From positions 1 through 51,865 of the forward strand of contig JAESUM010000065.1 of assembly GCA_016763075.1 (NCBI GenBank): a DNA stretch of 51,865 nucleotides. Direction: 5' to 3'. Source of the stretch: Pseudomonadales bacterium (lineage in GTDB: Bacteria; Pseudomonadota; Gammaproteobacteria; Pseudomonadales; JAHRWD01). Shown here piece by piece: positions 1 through 10,879 of the stretch. Position 1 is the stretch's first letter; the number at the start of each line of letters is the position of its first letter. Made by a program: the position numbers and the translations under genes. The notes under the pieces are model-generated. The model did not search any database and had not been told where the DNA came from. It worked only from the letters and a program-made list of their open reading frames with translations.

Positions 1-365
1 CTGATGATGTCGAGCTTTTCCTGCACCTGTGCATCGGGGAAATATTCAACATCTGGGGCGATCGGCTGATAGTCGATATCAGGCATCGGGTAGGCCATCA
101 TGTCATCGGCCCGGAAAGAGTCGAGGGAGTCTTCGCCCTGGAACTCCAGTTGGTTGTCTGCTTTGCCGTCGCGTATTTCCACCTTTGCAGCGTCGGGTAG
201 CTCCTCTTCAAGTCCCGAGTTACCCATGCTCCAACGTACTTTGTCGGCCACAAATAACCCAGTGCCGTGTAACACAATAGAGACCACCAATGGGATCAGT
301 GCAAGACCAGCCCAATGTATTAGGTTGATTCTCTTCAATAACGGAGGAAGTTCGACTTGTTGCAT
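1..365 (-). CDS. Hypothetical membrane-anchored protein, 3' end outside window
   Basis: An open minus-strand frame starts at ATG 363-365 and runs off the left edge with no stop (about 121 codons seen). The protein begins MQQVELPPLLKRINLIHW and has one hydrophobic segment at about residues 18-40 (GLALIPLVVSIVLHGTGLFVA), followed by an acidic soluble stretch rich in D, E and P. This suggests a single-pass inner-membrane protein with most of its mass outside the membrane. I recognise no domain in the visible part; a C-terminal von Willebrand A or TonB-like region is possible but cannot be seen. Short frames on the opposite strand have no ribosome site and look like shadows. Confidence 0.6.
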   Translation of the reverse strand, partial: MQQVELPPLLKRINLIHWAGLALIPLVVSIVLHGTGLFVADKVRWSMGNSGLEEELPDAAKVEIRDGKADNQLEFQGEDSLDSFRADDMMAYPMPDIDYQPIAPDVEYFPDAQVQEKLDII

Positions 366-525
366 TAATTACGCCAGTACAAAAAGGTTAGGCGACGGCA
401 TTAATCGACGAGCGAGTGAGCGCTGGAGGTAAGTGCTGAAATTCATAGTGCGTATTTATTATTGTTAGTGTCACGTAAATCGAGCATGAATCCTACCTGA
501 TTGATCCGCACTTTTGAACGTGATT

Positions 526-551
526 GTTACATTGTTACATTAGGTTACATT
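526..551. repeat. Three 8-bp direct repeats GTTACATT
   Basis: GTTACATT occurs at 526-533, 534-541 and 544-551, the first two in perfect tandem. They lie about 160-190 bases upstream of the start of the minus-strand gene at 365, so they could be regulator sites for it. That role is inference; only the repeats are seen. Confidence 0.55.
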
Positions 552-637
552 TGCACCGATTACGCGGATATTTCGATCTCATGTCGGCATTCTATAGTGC
601 GTTGAAGTGCTCTTAATAGTCTGAATTCCAGGCATAA

Positions 638-673
638 AAAAGCCCCGGTCACATCGCTGCGAGCGGGGCTTTT
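638..673 (-). terminator. Rho-independent terminator of EF-G2 gene
   Basis: AAAAGCCCCG (638-647) pairs with CGGGGCTTTT (664-673) across a 16-base loop. The stem lies just past the EF-G stop codon at 691, and T runs exist on both strands, so it may work in both directions. Confidence 0.85.
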
Positions 674-690
674 GTAGAGCGGGTGACTAG

Positions 691-2774
691 TTACTTAGCC
701 GCGTTGCGCTCTTTGGTCTCTGCAATAACTACTTCAGAAACGTTTTTCGGGCATGGCAGGTAGTGCGAGAACTCCATAGAGAACTGACCACGACCAGAGG
801 TCATGGTACGCAGTGTGCCGATGTAACCAAACATTTCAGCCAGTGGAACGTCGGCCTTAACACGTACACCGGTAACGCCTTTCTCTTGGTCTTTGATCAT
901 GCCGCGACGACGGTTCAAATCACCAATTACGTCGCCAACGTGATCGTCTGGAGTGAACACGTCAACTTTCATGATCGGCTCAATCAGTTGTGGGCCAGCT
1001 TTAGGCATAGACTGACGATATGCGCCACGGGCAGCAAGCTCAAACGCTACCGCGGATGAATCGACTGCGTGGTAGCCACCGTCGTACAGTTCAATTTCAA
1101 CGTCGAGTACTGGGAATTCAGCCAATGGGCCTTTTTCCATCATGCCTCTGAAGCCTTTTTCGATCGCAGGGAAGAATTCTTTAGGAACGTTACCGCCGGT
1201 CACGCTTGAGGTAAATACGTAGCCAGTACCTGGCTCGCCTGGTTTGATACGGTAATCGATCTTACCGAACTGTCCAGAACCACCTGATTGCTTCTTGTGG
1301 GTGTAGGTATCGTCGATTTCTTCGGTGATGGTTTCGCGGTATGCCACTTGTGGCTGGCCTACTTCTAATTCAACATCGTAAGTACGTTTAAGAATATCAA
1401 CTTTAATATCCAGGTGAAGTTCGCCCATTCCTTTAAGGATGGTTTCGCCTGAATCGATGTCTGTTTCAACGCGGAACGAAGGATCTTCTGCAATCATTTT
1501 ACCGATAGCAATACCCATTTTTTCAGAGCCGCCTTTGTCTTTCGGTGAAACTGCAATCGAAATTACAGGCTCAGGGAAGATCATTGGCTCAAGTGTGGAT
1601 GGGTTTTTAGGGTCGCAAAGTGTGTGACCGGTTTGTACGTTTTTCATGCCCACGATAGCGATGATATCGCCTGCTTGTGCGCTGGAAATCTCGTTTCGGT
1701 CATCGGCGTGCATCTCAACCATTCGGCCGATACGCTCGGTTTTACCGGTGTAGGTGTTAAGAATGGTGTCGCCTTTGTTCAATACGCCGGAGTAAATTCG
1801 AACGAAAGTCAGTGCGCCAAAACGGTCTTCCATAATTTTGAAGGCCAATGCTCTGAAGGGCTCATCGATAGAAACCGTAGCTACTTCGCCAGTATCGTTG
1901 CCGTCTTCATCGGTCAGTGGCTGAGGCTTTACTTCGGTTGGGCTTGGCAGGTAATCAACAACCGCATCCAAAATAAGTTGAACACCTTTGTTTTTAAAGG
2001 CTGAACCACAGTATGTTGGGAAGAAGTCGAGTGCGGTGGTGCCCTTACGGATGCATCGTTTGATATCTTCCATGGCTGGCTCTTCGCCTTCCATATATTG
2101 CATCATCACGTCGTCGTCTTGCTCAACCGCCATTTCGATCAACTTTTCGCGGTACTCTTCAACTAGCTCAACCATATCCGCTGGGACATCGGAGACTTCA
2201 AAGTTTTCAGGTTCGCCGCTGTCATCCCATATGTAGGATTTGCGAGTTAGCAGGTCGACCATTCCTACAAAACCGTCTTCAACCCCAATAGGTAAGACCA
2301 TCACCATCGGGTTAGCGCCGAGTACTTTTTTGACCTGTGTCACTACCCGAAGGAAGTCAGCACCGACTCGGTCAAGTTTGTTGACGAAGATAATACGCGC
2401 AACTTCAGATTCGTTCGCATACGCCAGTTGGTTTCAGACTGAGGCTCAACGCCGCCAGAACCACAGAAAACACCTACACCGCCATCGAGTACTTTAAGCG
2501 AACGATACACTTCAATGGTGAAGTCAACGTGGCCCGGGGTATCAATGATGTTGAAACGGTGATCTCTCCAGTAGCAAGTGGTTGCAGCTGACTGAATGGT
2601 TATGCCTCGCTCCTGCTCTTGTTCCATGAAATCAGTGGTCGCTGCACCGTCGTGCACCTCACCTGTTTTATGGATTTTTCCGGTGAGCTTTAGGATACGT
2701 TCCGTAGTGGTGGTTTTGCCTGCGTCAACGTGGGCGAAAATACCAATGTTTCTGTAGTGGCTTAAGTCAGTCAT
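691..2774 (-). pseudogene. fusB: Elongation factor G, second gammaproteobacterial copy (EF-G2), one-base frameshift
   Basis: EF-G is the GTPase that drives ribosome translocation. Codons 1-117 (from ATG 2774) hold the P-loop [13 protein letters not shown], the switch region RGITIQSA and the DTPGHVD motif. The remaining domains II-V continue in another frame down to 691. Together they make about 694 residues, normal for the family. The sequence resembles the Vibrio/Shewanella paralogue ([16 protein letters not shown] is typical), and there is no rpsL, rpsG or tuf beside it, so I read it as the second copy, not the str-operon gene. The frame breaks near 2420: CGT-ATG-CG should be CGT-TAT-GCG (R-Y-A), so one T is missing. 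Either the gene is newly inactivated or this is a sequence error; flanking codons show no other decay. Confidence 0.85.
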
Positions 2775-2946
2775 TGCTTTGCTCTGAGTTTGAAAGGGCT
2801 GAAAATTGCGCGGGATTATACCCGAAATTTGATGATGCGTACTACCGGATTTTAGTCTAAGTTTGGATAAATATTATCCAGAAAAGGCATTAATTTGAGG
2901 TATTCGGGAGGAATATCGAGACCAAGGCCAAAATAGCACGCGTTAT

Positions 2947-2984
2947 GCTATCAGCAGTGCCTATGGTGGGCCACTGTTGATAGC
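2947..2984. repeat. Intergenic hairpin, 13-bp arms with one mismatch
   Basis: GCTATCAGCAGTG (2947-2959) and CACTGTTGATAGC (2972-2984) form a stem with one mismatch and a 12-base loop. It sits between the M20 peptidase stop (3052) and the EF-G start (2774), both on the minus strand. No clear T run follows on that strand, so terminator function is uncertain. Confidence 0.4.
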
Positions 2985-3051
2985 TTCTTGTTCGAGTGCC
3001 TAATCGAGGTTTTGGTTGAAAGGTAGCCTGATCCAACCTTTACATTACCGG

Positions 3052-4548
3052 CTAATTTGCGTTGATTGAATCCATGTTAAGGATCAGCTGCGCGTAAAAC
3101 TGAATCATTCGTTGGTAGTCTGCTATTTTTATTCGCTCATTAACACCGTGAATTCGGCTAAGGTCTTCGGGGGCCATTACGTACGGGGCGAACCGGTAGT
3201 TGTTATCAGCAACTGCTTGGTAGTGCACCGAATCTGTACCCCCTAGCACCAAACCCGGTGCAAATATAGAACCCGGAAATAATTGCCTTGCAGTCACCCC
3301 TATCGCTAAAAAAGCCGCGGTATCTGCCGCAGATATCGCCGAAGGTTCATTGTCGATACTGAGCATTGAGCGCTCAACGGTTACCGCCGAATTGGCAATG
3401 ACCGCATTGGCGTGGCGGATAACATCTTCGGAAGTTTCCCCCGGGATGATGCGAAAATTCACCATGGCGGTTGCTTGAGAAGGCAAAACGTTCTCTTTAA
3501 CCCCAGCATGGATCATTGAAACCGCGGTGGTGGTTCGGATCATCGCTGCTGTCGAATGTTGCTGCTCAAGAATAAAAGTAATCACGCCATCAAATAACCA
3601 TCGATTGGCCAACAGAGTTTTTTCCACGAGGCTCATTTCAGGGCCAAGGAAGTTAAACATGTGCTCAGCGGCACCTGTAATGCCTGAAGGCCGCTGGTTT
3701 TCTTCAAGCGCTGTAATGGCCTTAGCCAACGTGCCGGTAGAGCTTATTGGTGTGGGCATAGAGGTATGCCCACCGGTTACTTTTGCGGTGATTTTGAGTG
3801 TCAGGTAACCCTTTTCTGCGATGCCAATAATAGCGGTAGGTTTTTTTGCAGGCGAAAGCCGCGAGTCCAACACCACCATACCCTCGTCGAGGGTGAACAA
3901 AGAGCTGATGTTATGTTTGGCCATGTATTGTGCAATGAACGCTGCGCCTTGGTCTCCGCCAATCTCTTCATCATGGCCAAACGCCAAATAAACCGTTCGA
4001 GCTGGTTTGAAACCCGAGGCGATAAGATGCTCGACAGCCTCTAATACGCCAAACACAGAGGCTTTGTCATCTAATGCGCCGCGGCCCCAAATAAAGCCTT
4101 CCTCTATTGCACCGGAAAATGGCGGATAGGTCCATTGGCCAATAGAAATAGCCTCTGGCGGCACTACATCGTGATGGGCCAAAAAGGTAATGGGTTTTAG
4201 CGCTGCATTTGAGCCAGGCCACTTAAACAGAAGAGATTTCTGGTTAATGAGGGTTCGCTCAAGATGTAGGGCAACCTGTGGGTAGTGACTGGAAATTAAC
4301 TCAATCAGCTCTATAAATGGTTGGTCGGTGGCATCTTCCGGGTTTTGGTGTGAAATTGTTTTGAGTTGAACGGCGCTGGAGAGCCGCTGTGCAGCGGCCG
4401 CGGCATCCACGGATATGGGCTCAATTGCGCTGAAGTCAGGTTGCTTTGATGTGAACCGTAATGTGTTGACCAAAATAGCAGCTGCGAGGATAACGAACAG
4501 CGCAAGCGCAACTAGCGATAGACGCCTAGCAGAGGTACGAAATGACAT
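3052..4548 (-). CDS. M20 family metallopeptidase, PM20D1/carboxypeptidase S-like
   Basis: 498 residues. An N-terminal hydrophobic segment at about 10-30 (signal anchor or signal peptide) places the enzyme outside the cytoplasm or on the membrane. Zinc and catalytic motifs of the M20 family are visible: HHDVVP (H125, D127), GRGALDDK (D160), GHDEEIGG (E194 catalytic, E195 metal) and LDEG near 220. The segments MIRTTTAVSMIHAGVKEN and RIHGVNERI are strikingly like animal PM20D1, which makes and breaks N-acyl amino acids. A role in hydrolysing N-acyl amino acids or peptides is therefore likely, but the substrate is inferred. The gene stands alone, 128 bases from the divergent gene at 4677. Confidence 0.85.
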   Translation of the reverse strand: MSFRTSARRLSLVALALFVILAAAILVNTLRFTSKQPDFSAIEPISVDAAAAAQRLSSAVQLKTISHQNPEDATDQPFIELIELISSHYPQVALHLERTLINQKSLLFKWPGSNAALKPITFLAHHDVVPPEAISIGQWTYPPFSGAIEEGFIWGRGALDDKASVFGVLEAVEHLIASGFKPARTVYLAFGHDEEIGGDQGAAFIAQYMAKHNISSLFTLDEGMVVLDSRLSPAKKPTAIIGIAEKGYLTLKITAKVTGGHTSMPTPISSTGTLAKAITALEENQRPSGITGAAEHMFNFLGPEMSLVEKTLLANRWLFDGVITFILEQQHSTAAMIRTTTAVSMIHAGVKENVLPSQATAMVNFRIIPGETSEDVIRHANAVIANSAVTVERSMLSIDNEPSAISAADTAAFLAIGVTARQLFPGSIFAPGLVLGGTDSVHYQAVADNNYRFAPYVMAPEDLSRIHGVNERIKIADYQRMIQFYAQLILNMDSINAN

Positions 4549-4676
4549 GAGAGAACCTATTGAGCATCAAACAAATAATATAACAGTGTTTCTTTGGCGA
4601 GTGCTACTGGCTACTATATGCCCTCGCTGAGGGAGTAGTCTCTTTTGTTATCAAATGACTAGCAGGTAAAATAATA

Positions 4677-5471
4677 ATGAGCGGTCAAGCCAATATTTTT
4701 GAAGACTTACGCGCAGAGGGCGAACAGCTTTATACGTTCCTCAAAACATTAAAAGAGGAGGATTGGTCTAAAACCACCACCTTTAAATCATGGACGATCA
4801 ACGATGTTGTAGAGCATCTGCATTTCTCAGATTACATGGCCGTGACGTCGCACAAAGGTGAGGACGACTTCAAAGCGATGATGGCCGAAATGATGGACCC
4901 TAAGTTAAAAAAGGGTGAGTTCTCAAAAAAAGTGACCGGCAATACCAGCGGTGTTGAGCTGCTAGAGCGCTGGAAAGTATTGTTTGAAGATATGTGCGAT
5001 CGCTTTGTAGCTACCGAGCCTAGTCGTCGTTTGCCATGGTTTGGCCCGGACATGGGCATCTCGATGTTCGCCACCGCACGATTGATGGAAACATGGTCAC
5101 ACAGCTGGGCAATCTACGATGTGATTGGTGTTCCGAAAGTATCGACAGATGTCATTAAAAACATCGTGACAATCGGTGTTAAAACCTACGGTTGGACTTT
5201 TGTTAACCGCAAAGAGACCGCTCCAGAGCCAAAACCATACGTTAAGCTCACGGCACCTTCTGGTGAAGTGTGGGATTGGAACGAGCCTCAGGCCGATAAC
5301 ATGGTTGAAGGCGATGCGGTTGAGTTTTGCCAAGTGGTTACCCAAGTGCGAAATATAGCCGATGTGAACTTAACCGTAACCGGCGGCCCTGCTAACCAAT
5401 GGATGGACATTGCTCAGTGTTTTGCTGGCCCACCGAATGATCCACCTGTTCCTGGCAGCCGTCTTAAGTAA
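4677..5471 (+). CDS. TIGR03084/DinB-type metal-binding protein (maleylpyruvate isomerase-like)
   Basis: 264 residues of the mycothiol-dependent maleylpyruvate isomerase / DinB_2 superfamily. The N-terminal four-helix bundle carries the expected metal ligands: H47/H49 in VVEHLHFSD, then E138 and H142 in ARLMETWSHSW. A second domain follows from about residue 165. In the family the metal helps a thiol cofactor isomerise or transfer a substrate; proteobacteria usually lack mycothiol, so the true cofactor is unknown. It opens a plus-strand run of monooxygenases, a dehydrogenase and an esterase, which suggests a role in the same catabolic route. ATG 4677 has a weak AGG-type ribosome site ten bases upstream. 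Confidence 0.75.
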   Translation: MSGQANIFEDLRAEGEQLYTFLKTLKEEDWSKTTTFKSWTINDVVEHLHFSDYMAVTSHKGEDDFKAMMAEMMDPKLKKGEFSKKVTGNTSGVELLERWKVLFEDMCDRFVATEPSRRLPWFGPDMGISMFATARLMETWSHSWAIYDVIGVPKVSTDVIKNIVTIGVKTYGWTFVNRKETAPEPKPYVKLTAPSGEVWDWNEPQADNMVEGDAVEFCQVVTQVRNIADVNLTVTGGPANQWMDIAQCFAGPPNDPPVPGSRLK

Positions 5472-5734
5472 ATAGCCGTCTTAAATAAATGGCCGGTTTA
5501 AGTGAGCCGCCGTGAATAAAATGCATGAACCGGCTCGTTTCATGTAAAGACTAAAAGAAAAAGTAACATCAAAAAAGCCAAGTAGATGAGGGTTGCTAAA
5601 ACCCGATCCGTTTGGTTTTTTCGTAACGAACAGTAAGGCGTGGCCCCGCGTAAAAACCGGGCTTAGGTTTACGTACAAATGCTTTGGAAGTATCCCGAGC
5701 AACGATAAATGGTTAATTAAGTAGAGGAATAAGC

Positions 5735-7237
5735 ATGAGTGTTGCAACTGCATCGAGCAGCGTAAAAACCGAAATAGCCGGGCATTTTGATGTGTTGGTC
5801 GTTGGCGCAGGTATTTCTGGCATCGACGCAGCCTATCATCTGAAAAAAGACTTCCCCGAGAAAAGCTTCACGGTACTCGAAACACAGGGTAGTTTTGGCG
5901 GAACCTGGGAGTTTCATAAATACCCCGGTATTCGCTCAGACAGCGACTTATACACCTTTGGTTACAAATGGAAACCTTGGGTTGATGCGCCAATAGCCTC
6001 GGCACCAGAAATTTTGAAATACCTAAACGAAGCCATAGACGAAAACGCCTTGCGTGAACACCTGCGTTTTCAGCATCAAGTAAAATCTGCAAGCTGGAGC
6101 AGTGAAGACAAACAATGGTACTTAACCGTTGAGCAGCTAGAAACCGGCGAAGAGATTTTCTTCACCTGCGGTTTTTTGTGGATGTGTCAAGGCTACTACA
6201 AATTTGACGGTGGTTACGTACCCGACTGGAAAGGTAAAGAAACCTTCAAAGGCGACCTTATCCACCCCATGGAGTGGAAAGAAGATTACGACTACGCCGA
6301 TAAAGAAGTGATCGTTATTGGCTCTGGAGCCGCTGCGGCGACCATTGTTCCGGCTATGGCAGGAATCGCCAAGCACGTGACTATGCTGCAACGCTCACCC
6401 ACTTACTTCAGCCCAGGCCGAAACAAAAACGAACTGGCAGACACCCTGCGTGATTTGGACGTACCCGACGAATGGACCCACGAAATTGTCCGTCGTCAGG
6501 TATTAAAAGAAGGCGCAACCATTACTAAATTGGCTTTCGAACAACCCGAAATGCTAAAAGAGCAGCTGCTAAATGGCGTGAAATCGTTCTTAGGCGAAGA
6601 CTACGACGTAGCCAAACATTTTACCCCTACCTATGAGCCTTGGCGTCAGCGTTTGGCCTTTGTTCCAGATGGTGACCTTTTTAAAGGTATCAATGCCGGT
6701 GATGCATCCATGTGCACCGATAACATTGAATCATTCAATGAAAACGGAATATTGCTGCAGTCCGGCAAACAGCTTGATGCGGATATCATAGTCAGCGCGA
6801 CGGGTTTTAAACTTTGTGTATTGGGCGATATCGAATTCAGCGTGGATGGCAAAGCGGTCGATTTCTCTAAAACCACGACCTATCGTGGCTGCATGTTCAG
6901 TGATGTTCCCAACATGGCGTGGGTTTTTGGCTACTTTAGAGCAAGCTGGACGCTACGAGCAGATCTAATATCAGAGCTGTTGTGTCGTATGTTTGGCCAC
7001 ATGAAAGAAAAAGGCAGCACAGTGGTGACGCCTGCGTTACGTGAAGAAGACAAAAACATGGCGAGCCTACCGTGGATCGACCCTGATAATTTCAACCCAG
7101 GCTACATGCAGCGCGGCTTACACAAAATGCCTAAGCAAGGCGATCGTGAACCTTGGATCTTTACTCAAGATTATGACCTTGAGAAAACAGAGTTCCCTGC
7201 TGCGAACCCTGATGATGGATCATTACTGTATACGTAG
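5735..7237 (+). CDS. Flavin-containing monooxygenase, Baeyer-Villiger type
   Basis: 500 residues. FAD-binding GAGISG at 24-29, GGTWEFHKYPGIRSD near 55-69, the fingerprint FKGDLIHPMEW at 171-181 (FxGxxxHxxxW), and a second NADPH Rossmann motif GSGAAA at 196-201. These mark a class B flavoprotein monooxygenase, which uses NADPH and O2 to insert oxygen next to a carbonyl or oxidise N/S atoms. The residue after the fingerprint W is K rather than the usual P or D, so the exact subgroup is uncertain. A GAGGAA ribosome site precedes ATG 5735. It is 264 bases after the DinB-like gene and 292 bases before a second monooxygenase, probably in one catabolic cluster. Confidence 0.88.
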   Translation: MSVATASSSVKTEIAGHFDVLVVGAGISGIDAAYHLKKDFPEKSFTVLETQGSFGGTWEFHKYPGIRSDSDLYTFGYKWKPWVDAPIASAPEILKYLNEAIDENALREHLRFQHQVKSASWSSEDKQWYLTVEQLETGEEIFFTCGFLWMCQGYYKFDGGYVPDWKGKETFKGDLIHPMEWKEDYDYADKEVIVIGSGAAAATIVPAMAGIAKHVTMLQRSPTYFSPGRNKNELADTLRDLDVPDEWTHEIVRRQVLKEGATITKLAFEQPEMLKEQLLNGVKSFLGEDYDVAKHFTPTYEPWRQRLAFVPDGDLFKGINAGDASMCTDNIESFNENGILLQSGKQLDADIIVSATGFKLCVLGDIEFSVDGKAVDFSKTTTYRGCMFSDVPNMAWVFGYFRASWTLRADLISELLCRMFGHMKEKGSTVVTPALREEDKNMASLPWIDPDNFNPGYMQRGLHKMPKQGDREPWIFTQDYDLEKTEFPAANPDDGSLLYT

Positions 7238-7246
7238 TTGATGAAT

Positions 7247-7283
7247 GGCTGGTTGGCCTAAACTGAAAAACGCTTAACCAGCC
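7247..7283 (+). repeat. Hairpin after first monooxygenase gene
   Basis: GGCTGGTT (7247-7254) pairs perfectly with AACCAGCC (7276-7283) ten bases past the stop codon. No T run follows, so it may stabilise or partly terminate the transcript rather than act as an intrinsic terminator. Confidence 0.35.
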
Positions 7284-7430
7284 GGTGACACTTAGCCATT
7301 TATATTTAAACGCCTCTCTAGCTAAACGCCTCTTCGCATTTCGTTGATAAATAACGGCCTGCGACGGGGCGTTTTCTTTGCGAAACCCTCCGAAATTGAG
7401 CCGGTCAAACACTCTTTACTGTAGACCTGA

Positions 7431-9179
<1,749 letters not shown>

Positions 9180-9306
9180 AATACCACAAAAAGAACGAGA
9201 ATATTGCCTCGGTAGTGTGCTCGTTTGAAATGAGAATGCAGGTAGGGACAGTACAAATAAAAAATTGGGACTGACAAATAATAATAAAACTAAAAGGAAT
9301 CTTTAT

Positions 9307-9753
9307 ATGAGTAACGTTACAGAAGTAAATGAGTTAAGCGAAGCGATCGAGGAAAAAGAATTAAGCGCCGAACAAAAAGCGCTTAATGTTGCCAATTACG
9401 GCAGCCGGTTTTTTATTCTTGGGCAAGTCGGTGCAGTGATTGTAGTGATGACATCGCTACATCCATTCTTTGCTATATACAATATTCCTGCAGCTATCAT
9501 GCTTACGCTAACCATTGTTTGGGATGTATGGGAAAGCGCAAGCAAGTCGGCTAAAAAAATGATTGCCCTTGCATCACTCGGTACTGGTATCGTTATTCAA
9601 ATAAATAGTTTGGGTAAATTTATTCTTCCTGAAGTGGTAGACCCAGAACTAGCATACATGGCTACACTCACCATGACCGGTGGCGCTATTGGCCACTTGA
9701 TTATGATTATTGCTGCAATCCAAGGGTTAAAAGCCGTTAAATATATGGATTAA
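9307..9753 (+). CDS. Small integral membrane protein of monooxygenase cluster
   Basis: 148 residues from ATG 9307, with AAAAGGA eight bases upstream; the open frame extends to 9265 without a better site. A charged, Glu-rich N-terminus (about 1-35) is followed by four hydrophobic segments at roughly 38-55, 58-77, 85-105 and 120-142. I do not recognise a family. Its place between a BVMO and an SDR/esterase pair, same strand, suggests a link with the cluster, for example in uptake of or tolerance to a hydrophobic substrate; this is only inference. A hairpin with T-rich tail follows. Confidence 0.7.
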   Translation: MSNVTEVNELSEAIEEKELSAEQKALNVANYGSRFFILGQVGAVIVVMTSLHPFFAIYNIPAAIMLTLTIVWDVWESASKSAKKMIALASLGTGIVIQINSLGKFILPEVVDPELAYMATLTMTGGAIGHLIMIIAAIQGLKAVKYMD

Positions 9754-9763
9754 ATTTTTTGTG

Positions 9764-9797
9764 GTGCTTGGTGTGTTTTGTTGAACATGCCAAGCAC
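9764..9797 (+). terminator. Probable intrinsic terminator
   Basis: GTGCTTGG (9764-9771) pairs with CCAAGCAC (9790-9797); TCATTTTCGTTTTT follows. It sits 10 bases past the membrane-protein stop and would divide the cluster into two transcripts. Confidence 0.6.
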
Positions 9798-10049
9798 TCA
9801 TTTTCGTTTTTATTGGCGACGGCATATTACTGTAAACATGATAAATCCAGCGCTATGCGAACAAACCCTCAGTAATGCCTCAACTATTGGCGGGTATCGC
9901 CAACCACTTATAAGGCTCCATGTACAGCCTACCATCTAGCATTAGAGTGCCCAGCATTCGATTTTCTACTTCACCCAATAGATTTTTATGTAAATAACCA
10001 CTAGAGTCCTGAGCTGGAATTCCAACATAAATATAAGAGGAATCGAGTA

Positions 10050-10817
10050 ATGTTTGATCTAACTGGAAAAGTCGCGCTGATCACCGGCTCAAGTCGCGGC
10101 ATTGGAAAGAGCATCGCTATGCAGATGGCGCTTAGCGGAGCTAAGGTGGTTATCTCTAGCCGAAAGTCAGAGGCCTGTGATGCAGTAGCCGCAGAAATAA
10201 ACGATGCCGTACGTTCCGATACGCCGGTAGCCGTTGCGATCCCCTGTAACATTTCATACAAAGATCAGCTCCAGCAATTGGTTGACCAAACCCACGCCAC
10301 GCTTGGCAAGATAGATATATTAGTCTGCAATGCTGCGGTAAACCCTTATTTTGGATCCTCTGCAACTATCCCCGATGAAGCCTTCGATAAAGTGCTCAGT
10401 TCAAATATAAAATCGAACCACTGGCTGAGTAACATGGTGTTACCCGATATGATCGAACAAAAAGATGGCGTGATCATTATCGTTTCTTCGGTGGGAGGGT
10501 TTAAAGGCTCCACGGTGCTGGGAACCTACGCAATCTCTAAAGCGGCGGATATGCAGCTTGCGCGAAACTTAGCGGTCGAACACGGTGCCAATAATATTAG
10601 AGCCAATGCAATTGCCCCAGGTTTAGTGAAAACAGATTTTGCCAAGGCGCTATGGGAAAACCCAGAGGTATTAAAAGCATCGCTTAGCCACACCCCGTTA
10701 AAACGTATTGGCAATCCAGAAGATATAGCAGGCTTAGCATTATTTTTGGCCTCAAAAGCAGGAAGCTTTATAACAGGGCAAACCATTGTTGCAGATGGCG
10801 GTGCATCTATCGCGTAG
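10050..10817 (+). CDS. SDR family oxidoreductase
   Basis: 255 residues of a classical short-chain dehydrogenase. NAD(P)-binding TGSSRGIG is at 12-19, the structural NAA at 94-96, catalytic S147, Y160 and K164 (YAISK), and the C-terminal GQTIVADGG. The family oxidises or reduces alcohols and ketones. Next to two BVMOs it would most simply oxidise a secondary alcohol to the ketone they use, as ChnA does in cyclohexanol breakdown; that is an analogy, not a demonstrated role. ATG 10050 follows AGAGGAA. The 62-base gap to the esterase at 10880 suggests one transcript. Confidence 0.9.
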   Translation: MFDLTGKVALITGSSRGIGKSIAMQMALSGAKVVISSRKSEACDAVAAEINDAVRSDTPVAVAIPCNISYKDQLQQLVDQTHATLGKIDILVCNAAVNPYFGSSATIPDEAFDKVLSSNIKSNHWLSNMVLPDMIEQKDGVIIIVSSVGGFKGSTVLGTYAISKAADMQLARNLAVEHGANNIRANAIAPGLVKTDFAKALWENPEVLKASLSHTPLKRIGNPEDIAGLALFLASKAGSFITGQTIVADGGASIA

Positions 10818-10879
10818 TTATTCTTGGTTGTACTCATATCGCCTGTATAAAAAAATAAAAACAGAAAAGGAACTCCATC

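Larger units (their letters stand above)
366..690. other. Intergenic region between partial gene and fusB-type gene
   Basis: This 325-base stretch has no convincing gene. It holds the upstream region of the minus-strand gene that starts at 365, a cluster of three GTTACATT repeats (526-551) and the terminator of the EF-G gene (638-673). Confidence 0.6.

Noticed and set aside
5481-5917. Short minus-strand frames before and across the start of the first monooxygenase
   Set aside because: They are unsupported by ribosome sites or similarity and partly shadow the monooxygenase gene.
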